This document shows, one piece after another, positions 33,323-44,701 of a stretch of DNA of 64,000 bases. Numbering within the stretch: position 1 is the first letter of the stretch; each line of letters starts with the position of its first letter. Made by a program: the position numbers and the translations under genes. Source of the DNA: Rhodeus uyekii (taxonomy: Eukaryota > Chordata > Actinopteri > Cypriniformes > Acheilognathidae); assembly GCA_037043235.1 (NCBI GenBank), contig JAWRVZ010000057.1, forward strand, positions 310,001-374,000, read 5' to 3'. Under the pieces are notes generated by a model that ran no database searches, was not told the DNA's origin, and saw only the letters and a list, made by a program, of their open reading frames with translations.

Positions 33323-33415
33323 TAATATCAGCCACTAGGTTTTACTTCTTTTTGGTGCATTAATCTAAAGTTCAAGATTTTATTTCTGAGCTGATAACTG
33401 TTGAAACAACTGCAT

Positions 33416-33686
33416 TCTTTCACGAGTCAAAGACAAGCATGAAGATCCAAAGGAACTTTAATGAGTGTTTCAATGTTTCCAAAAACGGGTAGCAAACACA
33501 AACAACAACCAACAAACTGAAGAGTGGATAGAGAGAATTAAATACACAAGCAGTAATGAACAAATGATGAACAGCTGTGATGAAAAATGTCCATGGTAAC
33601 AGATGAGTGGCAGGAGAAACTAAAACAAAGGAACAGGTGACTGAATAAAGACAAAATAAGAGTCCTGGTTCTGTGCTGGCATGACA
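33416..33686 (-). repeat. LTR-like repeat, TGACA end
   Basis: Runs from TCTTTCACGAGTC to GGCATGACA, similar in layout to 12166-12465 and 25823-26349 (AACAGGTGACTGAATAAA resembles CAGGTGACTAGG at 21166). Ends partly decayed. Confidence 0.4.
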
Positions 33687-33943
33687 CATACTGCATAATG
33701 TTTCACATTCGGGGTTTTTTTTCCAGTCAAAGAAAATTGACATGCTACAATATCCTACAATGTCCAATGGAATGCTAAATGTATTTCATTTTCAATACAA
33801 GGCTTTGTCTGAAATCTCCCCCATTCCCTTAAATAGAACACTATTTGAGGACACAGGGGATATTATTGAGTGCACTTATTCAATTCTACAATACATGAGT
33901 GTTCAACTTATGTACTTAACAGCGAGATAATACCCATAATGTA

Positions 33944-34989
33944 CAGTAATACCGAGATACGAGTGTCTCTACATACGAGTATTCCAAGATGCGAGCAAGC
34001 CTTCAGGCAGATTTTTGCTTCTAGATACGAGCACGTGTACTGACACCGATGCCGATTCATCACTCTATTTTGTGCATTATTCTTCATAATAGCGATGAGT
34101 TCAAAGAAAGTTAGTGGTAAGGATGGTAGCGAGAAGAAGAAACGCATGATGACCATGGAAATGAAGCAAGAAATTGTGACTAAATTTGAGCGCGGTGCTT
34201 GCTTGAGTCAGGAGGAACTGTGGACTGAGGAGTTGATCGAGCTACAGAAGATGAACATATGCAGGTGTTGCAAAAGCTCAGCAGTGGCGAGCAGGAGGAG
34301 GAGGAGGGGGAACCAGAGGAAAACATTTCTACAAGTGAATTTAAGAAAGTGATGGCTATGTGGCAGAAGGTTTCTGATTTCATTGAAAAGAAACACCCTG
34401 ATAAATTATCTACTGGGCGTGCTTCGGCGCTTTTTGACGACACGTGCCTTACTTATTTTTAAAGGGAGACAGAAACAAATCTCCCTCGATAGGTATTCCG
34501 TTAAAAGGTCTGCGTCAAGTGAAAGTGAGGCTAGTCAGGCGAAAAAAGGGAAGAAAACAAATCGAAAAAAGCAAAACAATATTATTAAATAGAAAAGTAA
34601 AAAAAAAACGTAAGCTATGTTCACTTATGTTAATTTAAGTTTACGTAATGTTCGTGTAAGGGACGATACGATGCGGAATCAAGTGTCTACATACCAACCC
34701 CTTCCTCCCTCCTCCGCACCTGCCGCTACTGTCTGTAAAAACGTATAATTAAAACACATTTTATTTGATATCACACGAATCCTTATACTGTAGACATGTA
34801 CTATAATTGTGTGTGTGTGTCTATACCAATTAAAAAAAAACATGTTTTTTTCAGTTGTTACAGATTTGGAACAGATTAATTTGTTTTCTATTATTTCTTA
34901 TGGGAAAACATGATTCTAGATATGAGCAATTTGAGTTACGAGCTATGCCTTGGAACGGATTATGCTCATATATCTAGGTTTTACTCTAC
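33944..34989 (+). mobile_element. Pogo/Tigger-like transposon remnant
   Basis: Left end CAGTAATACCGAGATACGAG, preceded by TA. Right end near 34989 reads in reverse complement AGTAGAGTAAAACCTAGATA, an imperfect match. Motifs TACGAG and GATACGAG/GATATGAG recur at both ends. Inside is an internally deleted transposase gene (34095-34593). Confidence 0.7.
34095..34593 (+). pseudogene. Pogo/Tigger transposase, internally deleted
   Basis: Starts MSSKKVSGKDGSEKKKRMMT and continues MEMKQEIVTKFERGACLS, the CENP-B-type N-terminal helix-turn-helix. It then jumps to an acidic C-terminal block (LTEELIELQKM equivalent, EEEEGEPEENISTSEFKKVM, then FIEKKHPDKLSTGRASALF) in another frame, and ends with a region like RQKQISLDRYSVKRSASSES in a third frame. 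The whole central DDE region is missing, so there is no catalytic activity. The family is that of Tigger/Jerky-type pogo transposases. Confidence 0.7.
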
Positions 34990-37420
34990 TATGACAGTTG
35001 CGCCGAATGAATACCTGCATTGAGTCTCCCACCAGAATATGGCACCTACAGCTCAATCAAAGATAGAGATTAATCTTTTCATCACTACTGATTTGCTAAG
35101 CCCAAACTATGCATGAAGTAGCCCTTCTTGTTTACTCCGTGTACAAATTCATAGATTCACTCCTTCAAGTGGACTATATTAGTGGAGTAATGTAGGGAAT
35201 AGTAAATTAGGGTAAGGGTACGATTTCGCACAGAGCCTGACTCTAACAGCCAACTGCTTCCTAAAGTGTAATGTGCTCAATTTTACTTGACTGTGAAAAA
35301 TCCAACAAAAAATGAATTTTTAACATTATTTAATTTGCACAACCAAAAGCTTTTGGGAAGTTGAATTAGGAATTGGATTTATATATTTCTAAGACGATAA
35401 CAGTTTAAACAACTGCATACTGTTATAACATAACATTCTATTTTTTATATTGGAGGGAAATAGTAGTTCAGCATACACTGTGCAGTATGCACTAAGAAGC
35501 ATGCTGCATAAGCGTTGATGGAGGTGTCTTAGACGAATGTGAATGTGGATGTCATTTTTATGGGTCGTATCTGTTTCTCATATGTTTAGTTTTCCCATAT
35601 CTGTTACTAGAGGACAGTATAAGACACAGTCATCAAGCAAAGTGCACAATACCCAGTTGTGCTGCCATGTTTCTGGCAAATCACTCAAGTAAATGTTGTG
35701 AAACTTTGTTCCAGGCTAGCTGCCCGTCCTTGGGTTTTTACTGGGGGGTTATTTTGGATCAAGTCAAAAACTGTGGTTTTGGATTTGGATGGGCAGCCGG
35801 TGGGGCAATTTAGTGATGAGTCGAGGCAGAGGGATCATTTTTAAAGAGACTGGGATGAAATAGGGTCTGAATTGAGCTAACCCTCCCATTGCAACTTATG
35901 AAACGGATCAAAGCAATGAGTCATTCATTTCCTCTCTGGATGATTTTTCGCTCCCTCATTCCCAGGGGTGTGTTCTAGGAGTTTTGTAATATTAACAGGC
36001 TGTTTGCTGGACCCGCTTAGTTTAAGAAGTGTTCTGAATGCAATATGCTGTATATAAATAAATAAAAAATTGTTCACAATGCACGACAATGTGCTTGACC
36101 TTAATTGTGTGTAGCATGAAATCATGTCTGTTCAGGAGAATGTTGGCTAAAGCATGACAGACTGGGTAAGTTTGCTATCTGGATCTTTGAGCAGGGCAGA
36201 CATAAATCTGTTTCTGTAAAACGGTGAACATTTGTGCCAACAGAAACAGTCTGAAGCCTCCTGCCAGCAAAACACTTTTATATGCCTCTTCTCTAGGTTA
36301 AATTCTTTTGCTTGAGAGGGCATGAGAATTTGTACATACATTTTTGTCTCCTGGTTGGTTTTGTACATTAGTTGAAATGTAGCAATAATGGTATGCATCC
36401 TCACACTGACATGACAACATTGTTAATAGGTTATCAGTAGTTCTCGGTTGGCTTCGTCTCAGGACCCAGATTTTACATTTGAAATCAAAGTGGTACAAAA
36501 CAAAAACAAGATTGCTCAGAGTAATTAGCAAATTAGTTTTTAATGTTATGAACTCCATAGCCCTAGAAATGTTCTAAGTCATTAATATGGCATAGGCTAA
36601 GTAAGAAATTTAGGTTTGAAAGTATTATACTCTCGAAAGTCCATAATTCACGTCACAAAACACATTGTGGTAAAATAACCATGCTTATCCTGGCTGAAGT
36701 AACCCCCTATTTAATGTAGTCTATGTTTATATTTTCTTTTCTTTTAGTCTGGTTCATGGTTTTAAAGGATAAGGGCATGTCAGATAAATTTTCACTGAAA
36801 AATTTTTTAGAGATTGACTGGCCTTTAACAACAAATATAAGATATGGGAAGTGTTTTTTCTTCCAAACAGTTTGATCATTAGCCTATAAATTTTTCCCAT
36901 TTCCAATTTTTGTTACATCATTGTTTTTCCTTTTGTTTTTGGGTCTAACTACTTAGAAGTACTGGGTTTGTTTTCAGGACACAATTTTTTACCATATGCA
37001 TTATTTTTTTGTTTTTGAGGATGAGAGCAAATCCTGCAACCTGTCCACATTCTATTTTCTAATTATTTTTTTTTAAATTATATTAATTTTTCTATTCTAA
37101 TTTCTATTAATTATATGGTTGTTGTATGTTTTTATTCACATATATAATTTTTTTGTCCTACCAGTTGAGAATATTCCATCAAACTGGTTTCAAAATAGTA
37201 TTTATGTGTTTGATCATCTGCTGATAGTCAGTCTAAGATCAAAGTGTGCTTAATAACTTTCATTAGAATGAAGTGTATGCAATATTTATTTTACTGTCAT
37301 TGAGTATCTATCTATCTATCAATACTATCACTTTCCTCACAAGGTTTCCTGCCTGATGGAATAGATAGGGTTAGCATAGGGGGATTAGATGGAATCTAAG
37401 ACATTGGTGAATAAAATGTT
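34990..37420. other. Unassigned AT-rich DNA, no gene seen
   Basis: No coding frame with recognisable similarity. A 30-base block at 37318-37347 is repeated exactly at 39520-39549. Confidence 0.4.
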
Positions 37421-37424
37421 GTGG

Positions 37425-37731
37425 TTGGAGCACCGGTACAGCAGCCTAGTCAGATATTTACTCTCATTGGTCGATCTTGCGCCGGGAACCAATCACGTGT
37501 CTTGTCTGAGTGCTCGTGGGTGTGTACAAAGCCTCTGAGAGAGTTTCTCTCTTTGTCTGGAATCCTGGGAAACCGTTTCTCTCGCATCACGATGAAGCAA
37601 CGCTGCTTTCTGCAATACGGCTGCTGATATGGTGGTATTTTTGAATTTATATTTTTCGATGAATATTTTTTTTAAATACGCGATGCACTGAGGCCGCGAA
37701 ACTTGAACCGCGAAGTGGCGAGGGATTACTG
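37425..37731 (-). mobile_element. Pogo/Tigger-like remnant, one end preserved
   Basis: The plus-strand end GCGAGGGATTACTG is followed by TA. Read on the minus strand it gives CAGTAATCCCTCGCCACTTC and GCGGTTCAAGTTTCGCGGCC, the terminal sequence of a Tigger-type family common in vertebrates. The other terminus is not visible, so the left limit is a guess. Confidence 0.5.
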
Positions 37732-37752
37732 TAATTCTATTGTAGTACTTTA

Positions 37753-37756
<4 letters not shown>

Positions 37757-37786
<30 letters not shown>
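37757..37786 (+). repeat. (TA)n microsatellite
   Basis: A pure TA run of about 30 bases. Confidence 0.9.
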
Positions 37787-37789
<3 letters not shown>

Positions 37790-39655
37790 TGAGTGTTAGG
37801 GTTTTAGTTAATGTAATTTAATTAATTAATGTAATTCTCATTGCCACTCTCTCAAACACAATATCATGTAATTCAGTGCTCTGGCCTTACATAGTCCCTG
37901 GGACAAAAAGAACAACATTCAGTGCTTGTGTAGTGAAGCAGTGCATGGGAGCTGTGTTTGCCATTTAAACATTAGCACTGGCACCGTTTGAAAGGAATCC
38001 AATATTTGTTTAATCTGTTATGCTTTCACAGTTGCCTATCACTCTAGGTACGCTTAAAACAACAGTTTATTTTATCTAGATGTGGTCCTTGTTTTGCCTT
38101 TAGAATGAGTGCTTGCTCAAAAGAACAATTGTTTTATGCATTTTCTATTATCTGAAGAAATGAAATGCATCCACCATTGCTCGACAGATTTAATTTGAAG
38201 CAACAACATTCCAGGCACTTTTTTGGCAACAAAAGCACATTCATTGCATAAATGTTATGCTTTTTCAACATCACCCTTGAGGCAAAATTGACTGATTAAG
38301 ATAGTGATGATATATTTTCTGTCTTTAAAACAAACATCTGAACCACTTTCATCTTTTTCAACCTAGGTTAGGTGTTCCTTTTCTATTTCTGTCATTTGCT
38401 CTAAAACAAGCATCTACACGAGATTTCGCCATCATCACAACATGCTTTGAGAGAAGATGAGATGAGTAAGCAATTTTCCCAGAAGATACTATTCCAGACT
38501 TTGGTGACCTTAAACGTTCTGAGTGCCAGCTACTATAAATCCACATTCAGAAACTTTTGGAAAACAGCAGAACGAAATCAACCATAAAAATTATGCTCTC
38601 TTGCCAGAGAAGAAACCACATACAAGTCCAGCTTCATGCTGGAATTTAAACATACCTTGGCAGGACAGTTGCTAATAGAGCCTAGCCCCCCCCCCCCTCT
38701 CGAAACATAGCGGCCCTCTCTGTTCTGGCTTTGCACTCTTCACCGTACTCGAGAGACGCCAGTGTAAGCGCACATAAATACGACAGCCCTCTGATTGCGG
38801 CTTGGGCCCACCATTGAGCTGAAACATGTTGTGTAGCTAATCCTCCTTTCTGAATTATAGCGCTGGCATGCTCGTGGTATTAGCTAGGCCTGATGACAGC
38901 TGGGAATGTGACAGGATTTCAGGTTAATGTTCCAGGCGCCCGTGTCACGTCTCTGGGATGGTGAGCGTCGCTGAATGATAAAAGGCTAGGAGATGAGACA
39001 TAGCGAGTCGTCACTAGCTGTTTTTGGCACGTATCTGTCAGCTTTCATGTTGCTGCTCGCTGACACAGTTGTAGTGGAGAACAGGAGATAAATTTGCTGA
39101 TTTGTGTGGAAGCATGTTAGATTCATTTTTTTTGCCCCCGTCTATCATCCGTAACCATGTGAAAGTGTGTGTGTGTGTGTGGTGGGGGGAGAGTATATTT
39201 AGTAGAAAAATGTATGCAATTTTTAAAAACTGTAAAATGTTTAACATTGGATTAAATGTCATTTCACTGAAACATACTATCAAGTTTATGGTTTTCTTGA
39301 CCCCCACTTGCTAGAATTGTATTATTTTTGTGCATAAATTCTTTTCTTTCTTTTTTTCAGAAAACAAGATTTAAAATCTTAAGTTATTTTGCTTCTCAAG
39401 TACATTAAGGAAACATAACTTGATTAAAGAAGCGATGAAACAATGTTCTCAGTCTTTAAAGATGTTAACTATGTCACGGGAAGAGAGGGAACAATGTGCG
39501 ATGCGGAGGAAGATGAGGAATCAATACTATCACTTTCCTCACAAGGTTTGACAACTCTGACAAACTACTTGTAAACGAGATGATGTGATGACTTGGATAA
39601 CATGAAGGTGACATGAAATCGACTTCAAATGAGGTAACAGTGTTGTCGAAGATAA
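37787..39655. other. Unassigned DNA flanking the DIRS insertion
   Basis: No gene seen. There is a poly-C run near 38683-38696 and a more GC-rich patch at 38690-39030 without a coding signature. A GT-run lies at 39166-39181. Confidence 0.4.
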
Positions 39656-39840
39656 CGTCTCAGGTTACTTACGTAACCCTAGTTCCCTTAGAGGGAACGA
39701 GACACTGCGTCGGAACGCATATGGGAACGCATTAGTGTAATTGTCTCTTGAAGCGCAATTGAAACCAGGTGTGCGAGTGCACGTAGCCGAGTGTGACGTC
39801 ATGAGCCAGGAGTATAACTGCACGCAGCAGACTAGCAGCC
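39656..39840 (-). repeat. DIRS 1 terminal inverted repeat (3' in element sense)
   Basis: Matches, inverted, the repeat at 45360-45533, from the GCGTCGGAACGCATATGGGA block to CAGCCTCAGCTTA. It includes a palindromic TGACGTCA at 39794-39801 and TATAA at 39813-39817. Its outermost 55 bases are also complementary to 39896-39950. Confidence 0.9.
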
Positions 39841-39895
39841 TCAGCTTAACTAGTGTCTGAAAACAGCCGGCGTGCGATGGAGCTGAGGCTACGAG

Positions 39896-39998
39896 ACGCA
39901 GTGTCTCGTTCCCTCTAAGGGAACTAGGGTTACGTAAGTAACCTGAGACGTTCCCTGTCAAGGGAACTCAACACTGCGTCGGAACGCATATGGGAACG
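39896..39998 (-). other. DIRS 1 internal complementary region
   Basis: 39896-39950 is the exact reverse complement of 39656-39710, and 39950-39998 that of 45485-45533. Such a region is thought to template joining of the two ends into a circle before recombinase-mediated integration. Confidence 0.95.
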
Positions 39999-40050
39999 AG
40001 AATACCCACGCCGCCTCAGCGAACGGAGTACGCCAAGCTAACGTAGCTCA

Positions 40051-41100
40051 CTACGAAAGGGCCAAGGTTCCCAAAGCGGGGTTAAGGTCTAACTGGTAGA
40101 ACCTAATAAAGGTATGCGGTGAGGACCAGCCAGCCGCATCACAAATATCGGCAAGGGGAGCCCCTGCGAAAAAAGCTTTAGAGGTAGCCATGCTCCGGGT
40201 AGAGTGGGCGCGGACATGCAGAGGACACTGCTGACCCGCCAGTTCATAAGCTAGTGAGATAGTCTCAACTATCCACCTGCTTAAAGTAGGTTTAGATGCT
40301 GGAGCTCCCTTAGGAGCCCCGAAGCATACGAAGAGTTGGTCAGACTTACGCCATAAAGCCACTCTGCGGACGTAGGCGTCCAGTGCTCGCACTGGACAGA
40401 CCTTGCTCCTGACCTCCTGGTCATGATCATCAACGGGGGGAAGACATAAGGCCTGCAGTACAATGTGACGAGCTGGGCTCGAGAGGACCTTCGGAACATA
40501 CCCTGGTCTGGGAGAGAGAAAGGCTTTCGCCAGACCAGGAGCAAACTCCAGACAGGAGGGGGCCACTGACAGGGCCTGAAGGTCACCAACCCTCTTGAAT
40601 GAGGAAATGGCTAGGAGGAACATCGTTTTAAGAGTGAGAAATTTCTCTGAGATGTCCTCAAGCGGCTCAAAGGGTTCCTGGGACAAGGCCTGGAGTACCA
40701 GGGACAGGTCCCAGGAAGGAACCCTGGAGCGTACCGCAGGCCTCAGCCTGAGAGTGCCACGGAGGAAACGAACTACTAGGGGGTCCCGACCCAGGGGTAT
40801 ACCACTCGGGGGCATGTGGTAAGCCGCGATGGCAGCCACGTACACCTTAAGCGTGGAGGGGGACAGCCCGGCGGCGAACCTCTCCTGTAAGAACTCCAGG
40901 ACGATACCGACCTGGCAGGTCACTGGGTCTACAGATTTGCTACCGCACCAGGAAGTGAAGAAGGCCCACTTCCTGGCGTAGAGTTTCCTCGTGGATGGGG
41001 CTCTAGAGTGGAGAATGGTCTCAACGACCTCAGTCGAGAGACCCGAGTCTATGAGTCGGGCCCCCTCAGAGGCCAGACCCACAGATTCCACAGTTCCGGG
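40051..41100 (-). CDS. DIRS tyrosine recombinase
   Basis: The recombinase inserts circular element DNA without cutting out a target duplication. The recognisable domain starts about VETILHSRAPSTRKLYARKW with an N-terminal SAM-like core-binding part. The catalytic fold follows with the first Arg in SSFKRVGDLQ, HSTR (His-x-x-Arg) and the nucleophilic Tyr in FIRFYQLDL near the C-terminus. The frame itself stays open upstream to 42390 on top of the RT frame, so the true start is uncertain; I give only the part with recombinase similarity. This gene is intact, unlike the other two of this copy. Confidence 0.9.
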   Translation of the reverse strand, partial: PGTVESVGLASEGARLIDSGLSTEVVETILHSRAPSTRKLYARKWAFFTSWCGSKSVDPVTCQVGIVLEFLQERFAAGLSPSTLKVYVAAIAAYHMPPSGIPLGRDPLVVRFLRGTLRLRPAVRSRVPSWDLSLVLQALSQEPFEPLEDISEKFLTLKTMFLLAISSFKRVGDLQALSVAPSCLEFAPGLAKAFLSPRPGYVPKVLSSPARHIVLQALCLPPVDDHDQEVRSKVCPVRALDAYVRRVALWRKSDQLFVCFGAPKGAPASKPTLSRWIVETISLAYELAGQQCPLHVRAHSTRSMATSKAFFAGAPLADICDAAGWSSPHTFIRFYQLDLNPALGTLALS

Positions 41101-42704
41101 CGAGGATGAAGGATCCTGCCCTGTGCCTGAGACAGAAGGTCTACTCTGACGGGAATCCTCCAAGGAGTGCCGTCTAGGAGGGACACCAAGTCCGAGAACC
41201 ACACCCCGCCCGGCCACCGCGGGGCAACTAAGGTGAGACGGACCCTGTCCTGGCGAACTTTCTCTAGAACCCCCGGGAGCAGAGCTACTGGGGGAAAAGC
41301 ATACAGGGGTAGCCTCGGCCACTCCTGTTGCATTGCGTCCAGTCCCAACGGAGCTGGAGGAGAGAGGGAGTACCACAGAGGGCAGTGGGTCGCCTCGTGG
41401 GACGCAAAGAGGTCCACTTGGGCTTGACCGAACTTCTCCCATATCTGCTCCATCACCTCGGTGTGGAGCATCCATTCCCCGGGCCTCGGCCCCTGCCTCG
41501 ACAGGAAGCCAGCTTCCGTGTTCTGGGATCCCGGAATATAAGCTGCCCGTAGGGAGCAGAGTTTGTTCCGAGCCCAGAGGAGGATCCGCCCGGCCAGCTT
41601 GGAAAGCCGAAGGGAGCGGAGACCCCCCTGATGGTTTATGTAGGATACCACCGCCATGTTGTCCGACTGGACTAACACATGGTGGCCCCGGAGGTCTGGG
41701 AGAAAGGCTTGAAGCGCCCTCCAAACTGCCAACATCTCCAACGCATTGATATGCAGAGAGAGGCAGGCCTCGTTCCATAAACCTTGAGCTGAGCGGTCCC
41801 TCAGGACCGCCCCCCAACCCGAGCGGGAGGCATCGGTCGACAGCGTCACGCGGTGACAGACTGGTCCCAGTACGGGTCCTTGGGCAAGAAACCAGGGATT
41901 CTTCCACTGACTCAAGGCTCGCAGGCAGCGCCTTGAGACCTTGATCAGGCGGGAAGGGTTCCCCCTCGGGGAAAACCCCCTGGTCTTGAGCCACCACTGC
42001 AGACGTCTCATGTGAAGCAAACCTAGCGGTATCACGCAGGAGGCTGCTGCCATGAGCCCCAGAACTCTCTGGAAGTGTCTGACAGTGACCAGCTGGCCTA
42101 GCTTTATGTCGTTGACTGCCGATAGGATTGATGTAATGCGCACGGGGGAAAGCCGCGCCGACATTGACACCGAATCCCATACAACGCCTAGGAAAGTCGT
42201 GCTCTGCCTCGGCCAGAGTACACTCTTTTGGGCGTTTAGTCTCAGCCCGAGCTCCTTCATATGTGCGAGAACGACATCTCGATGCCGAACCGCCAACCCT
42301 CGAGACTGGGCCAAAATGAGCCAGTCGTCGATATAATTCAAGATCCGGATCCCTCGGGATCGGAGCGGAGCTAGAGCTGCATCCACGCACTTGGTGAAAG
42401 TGCGAGGAGACAAAGCCAGGCCGAACGGAAGAACCCGATACTGATAAGCCTTCCCCCCGAAGGCGAATCTGAGGAACTTCCGATGCTGAGGAAGGATGGA
42501 GACATGGAAATACGCGTCTTTGAGATCTATCGAGACAAACCAGTCCTCGGACCTGATTTGAGCTACGATCTGCTTCAGAGTTAACATTCTGAATTTCAGT
42601 CGCCTGACAAAACTGTTCAGAGTGCGAAGATCTAAGATAGGGCGTAAGCCTCCACCCTTCTTGGGAACTATGAAGTACCGGCTGTAGAAACCTGATTCAT
42701 ACAT
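41049..42704 (-). pseudogene. DIRS RT, RNase H and methyltransferase-like part
   Basis: 551 codons after the frameshift, from YESGFYSRYFIVPKK to the stop. The RT palm has DLKDAYFHV and the catalytic YIDDW, then an RNase H domain (LSTDASRSGWGAVL) and a C-terminal block (EQIWEKFGQAQVDLFASHEA onward) that in DIRS elements is annotated as Dam-methyltransferase-like. The start of the protein lies in a different frame (42668-43159), so this half cannot be made as a continuous product. The last 50 bases overlap the recombinase frame. Confidence 0.9.
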
Positions 42705-43159
42705 ATTCTATGTATTCTATGTATTCTAGGTACATATTCTATGGCCTCTTTCCTCAGCAGTGAGTCTACTTCTCGTTCCATGACCAGAGCCTGCTCGGGG
42801 TTCACCACTGTTGGTAATACACCCGCGAAGCCGGGAGGATGAACCCGGAATTGAACAGCGTATCCTTCTGATACGGTACGCAGGACCCATCGAGAGATAT
42901 ATGGGAGGCGCTGCCACGCCGCCAGGAAATCTACTAGGGGTATCAGTCTCTCGAGACCGACCTCTGGATATAAATATTTTGCCACCCGGGGCCCCGGCCG
43001 AAACCAGAGGACCGCCGGGGCGGATGCTCTAGGACCCTCCTCAGAGGGGGCAACCTGCCCAGCACGGCCCGAGAGGAGCGTGACTGGACAAGACTGCCCG
43101 CGTAGAGCACGGCCCGGGTCCCTCGAGACCCCGAGCCGTACACCGCGCTTGGTGTGCAC
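42668..43159 (-). pseudogene. DIRS RT, N-terminal piece in another frame
   Basis: Carries the conserved stretch before the RT core: RLIPLVDFLAAWQRLPYISR, WVLRTVSEGYAVQF and MEREVDSLLRKEAIEYVP. In the intact copy this runs straight into the palm domain. Here a 9-bp unit AGAATACAT repeated about three times on the minus strand (plus 42705-42735) sits at the junction, and the frame is lost there. Confidence 0.85.
42705..42735 (-). repeat. 9-bp tandem repeat at the RT frameshift
   Basis: About three copies of AGAATACAT/AGAATATGT on the minus strand. The intact DIRS copy has no such repeat at the same point (58630-58660). Confidence 0.8.
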
Positions 43160-43210
43160 TGGTCCACCCCTCGAGGAGGACCAGCGCTGCGAGGCCGCGA
43201 CCAGAGTGTG

Positions 43211-44109
43211 TCAGGGCCTCTTGCTCTTAGCCTTCCTGGCCTGAAGGACAGCCCTCAGATCTGTCCTTTTGCCAGAGGGCTGCGGCTGAGTGCGGCGACC
43301 AGCGCCGCCACCCAAGTGGGGAGGCTGGCGAGAAGCCACACTCTGTCGCTGAGCAGCGCGGTGCGAGGAGCTGCTGCTGGGCTGCGGCTGGCTCGCAAGC
43401 CAAGCTGCCCGAGAGTGGCGGGGGAGAATCTTACGGAACGCTACCTCCTGTTTAGCAGCCTCCTGAAATCTCTCGACGGCCATCTTGACGGCGTCGCCAA
43501 AGAGACCAGGAGGCGTAAGAGGAGCGTCGATAAGAACATTTTTATCCTTTTCTCTGAGGGAAGTCAGGTTGAGCCAGAGATGTCTTTCTGTGGCCACCAG
43601 GGCTGCCATGGAGCGACCGATAGAACCGGCCGTTTCCCTAGCAGCCCTCAGAGAAAGATCGGTGGCCCTGCGCAGCTCGGCTACTGCCTCAGGGCCGATT
43701 CCCCCGCCCTCATCGAGGTCTGCGAGCAGCTCTGCCCGGTAGGCCTGCAGCAGTGAAGACGTGTGCAAACACGCTGCAGCCTGACCAGCCGCGGAGTATG
43801 CTCTGCCCACCATGGTGGAAGTAACCCGGAGGGGTTTGGTGGGCAGCGTCGGGGTTTTAAGGGGCGGCGATGAATGGGGGGCGAGGTAGTTAGCCAGCGC
43901 CTCCTCCACTCTAGGCATCGCCCCATAGCCGCGCTCTTTGGCTCCCATAATGGTAGCATAGTTAGCGGAAACGCTGCTATGCACCCTATGGGAGGCGGGC
44001 CGCTTCCAAGACCTCGACACCTCGGTGTGGAGGTCCGGGAAAAACTGCAAACCCCGACGCTGAGGTTGCACTCGAGAAGGCAGGTAACGCTCGTCTAACC
44101 GACTCTAAA
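43211..44109 (-). pseudogene. DIRS Gag, C-terminal part
   Basis: From SRLDERYLPSRVQPQRRG to the stop. It shares FFPDLHTEVSRSWKRPASHR, the GRAYSAAGQAAACLHTSSLL block, GGGIGPEAVAELRRATDLSL and a basic tail (ARKAKSKRP) with the intact Gag of the second copy. The role of this protein is probably particle formation and nucleic-acid binding, inferred from position and basic tail. It is separated from its N-terminal part by a MITE. Confidence 0.9.
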
Positions 44110-44701
44110 GGGCCAGTCACACAGCCGATCGCGCATGAATTACTCACAAATCACGCATAGATTGGGTTTGTGCGTGCTTGTGCGTCGAGAAATTGACCAA
44201 AGTATTCCACAAACACCCGACGCATGAATCACTGCCGGAGCGCGTCCAAACACGCATGCTTCGCGAACGTTCCACGAACAAGCACTTTCAGAATCCACAT
44301 TGTCAGTGGAATGAACGTGAAACGCGCGCCGCGGTGCGCGGTTCATGAGTGATATGAAGGTGGGGCGTCAGTGGACGTGCACGCTTTCGAACCAGTTCTG
44401 ACGCATAAGCACTGACGGCTGACGCGTGTCCCACGCATGTCATGCATACTCAACGCATAAACTACGCACGCCGACTCATAAATAACGCACACCGACGCAC
44501 ATCTGTGCGTCAGAAAATTTTTGAACCGTTCAAAACTCAAAATCACGCACAAACCACCTTCGACGCACATCCACTTACAATTACTGACGGTCCTCGTTTG
44601 TTCCACCGACGAATTACGCATATGACGCACACGCCGCGCAGAAACGAAAATCTGTGCGTAATTCGTGCGTTCTTCATGCGTTTTCGCTGTGTGACTGGGC
44701 C
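44110..44701. mobile_element. 592-bp MITE inserted in DIRS gag
   Basis: Terminal inverted repeats GGGCCAGTCACACAGC at the left and GCTGTGTGACTGGGCC at the right; the flanking CTAAA/TTTAG extend the symmetry. No clear target duplication can be separated from this. The interior is packed with ACGCA/TGCGT, roughly twenty occurrences on both strands. It splits the gag frame precisely where the intact copy reads RPKRSMLDERYL. It encodes no protein I recognise, so it is non-autonomous; family unknown to me. Confidence 0.85.

Noticed and set aside
37261..37330. Short TATC array near 37310 as a CRISPR-like or satellite repeat
   Set aside because: Only about three tetranucleotide units; a trivial microsatellite.
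38690..39040. GC-richer patch as a conserved enhancer or gene promoter
   Set aside because: Conservation cannot be judged from one sequence and no promoter signature is evident.
44343..44630. Open frame in the MITE on the minus strand
   Set aside because: It is generated by the repeated ACGCA/TGCGT motifs and shows no transposase signature.
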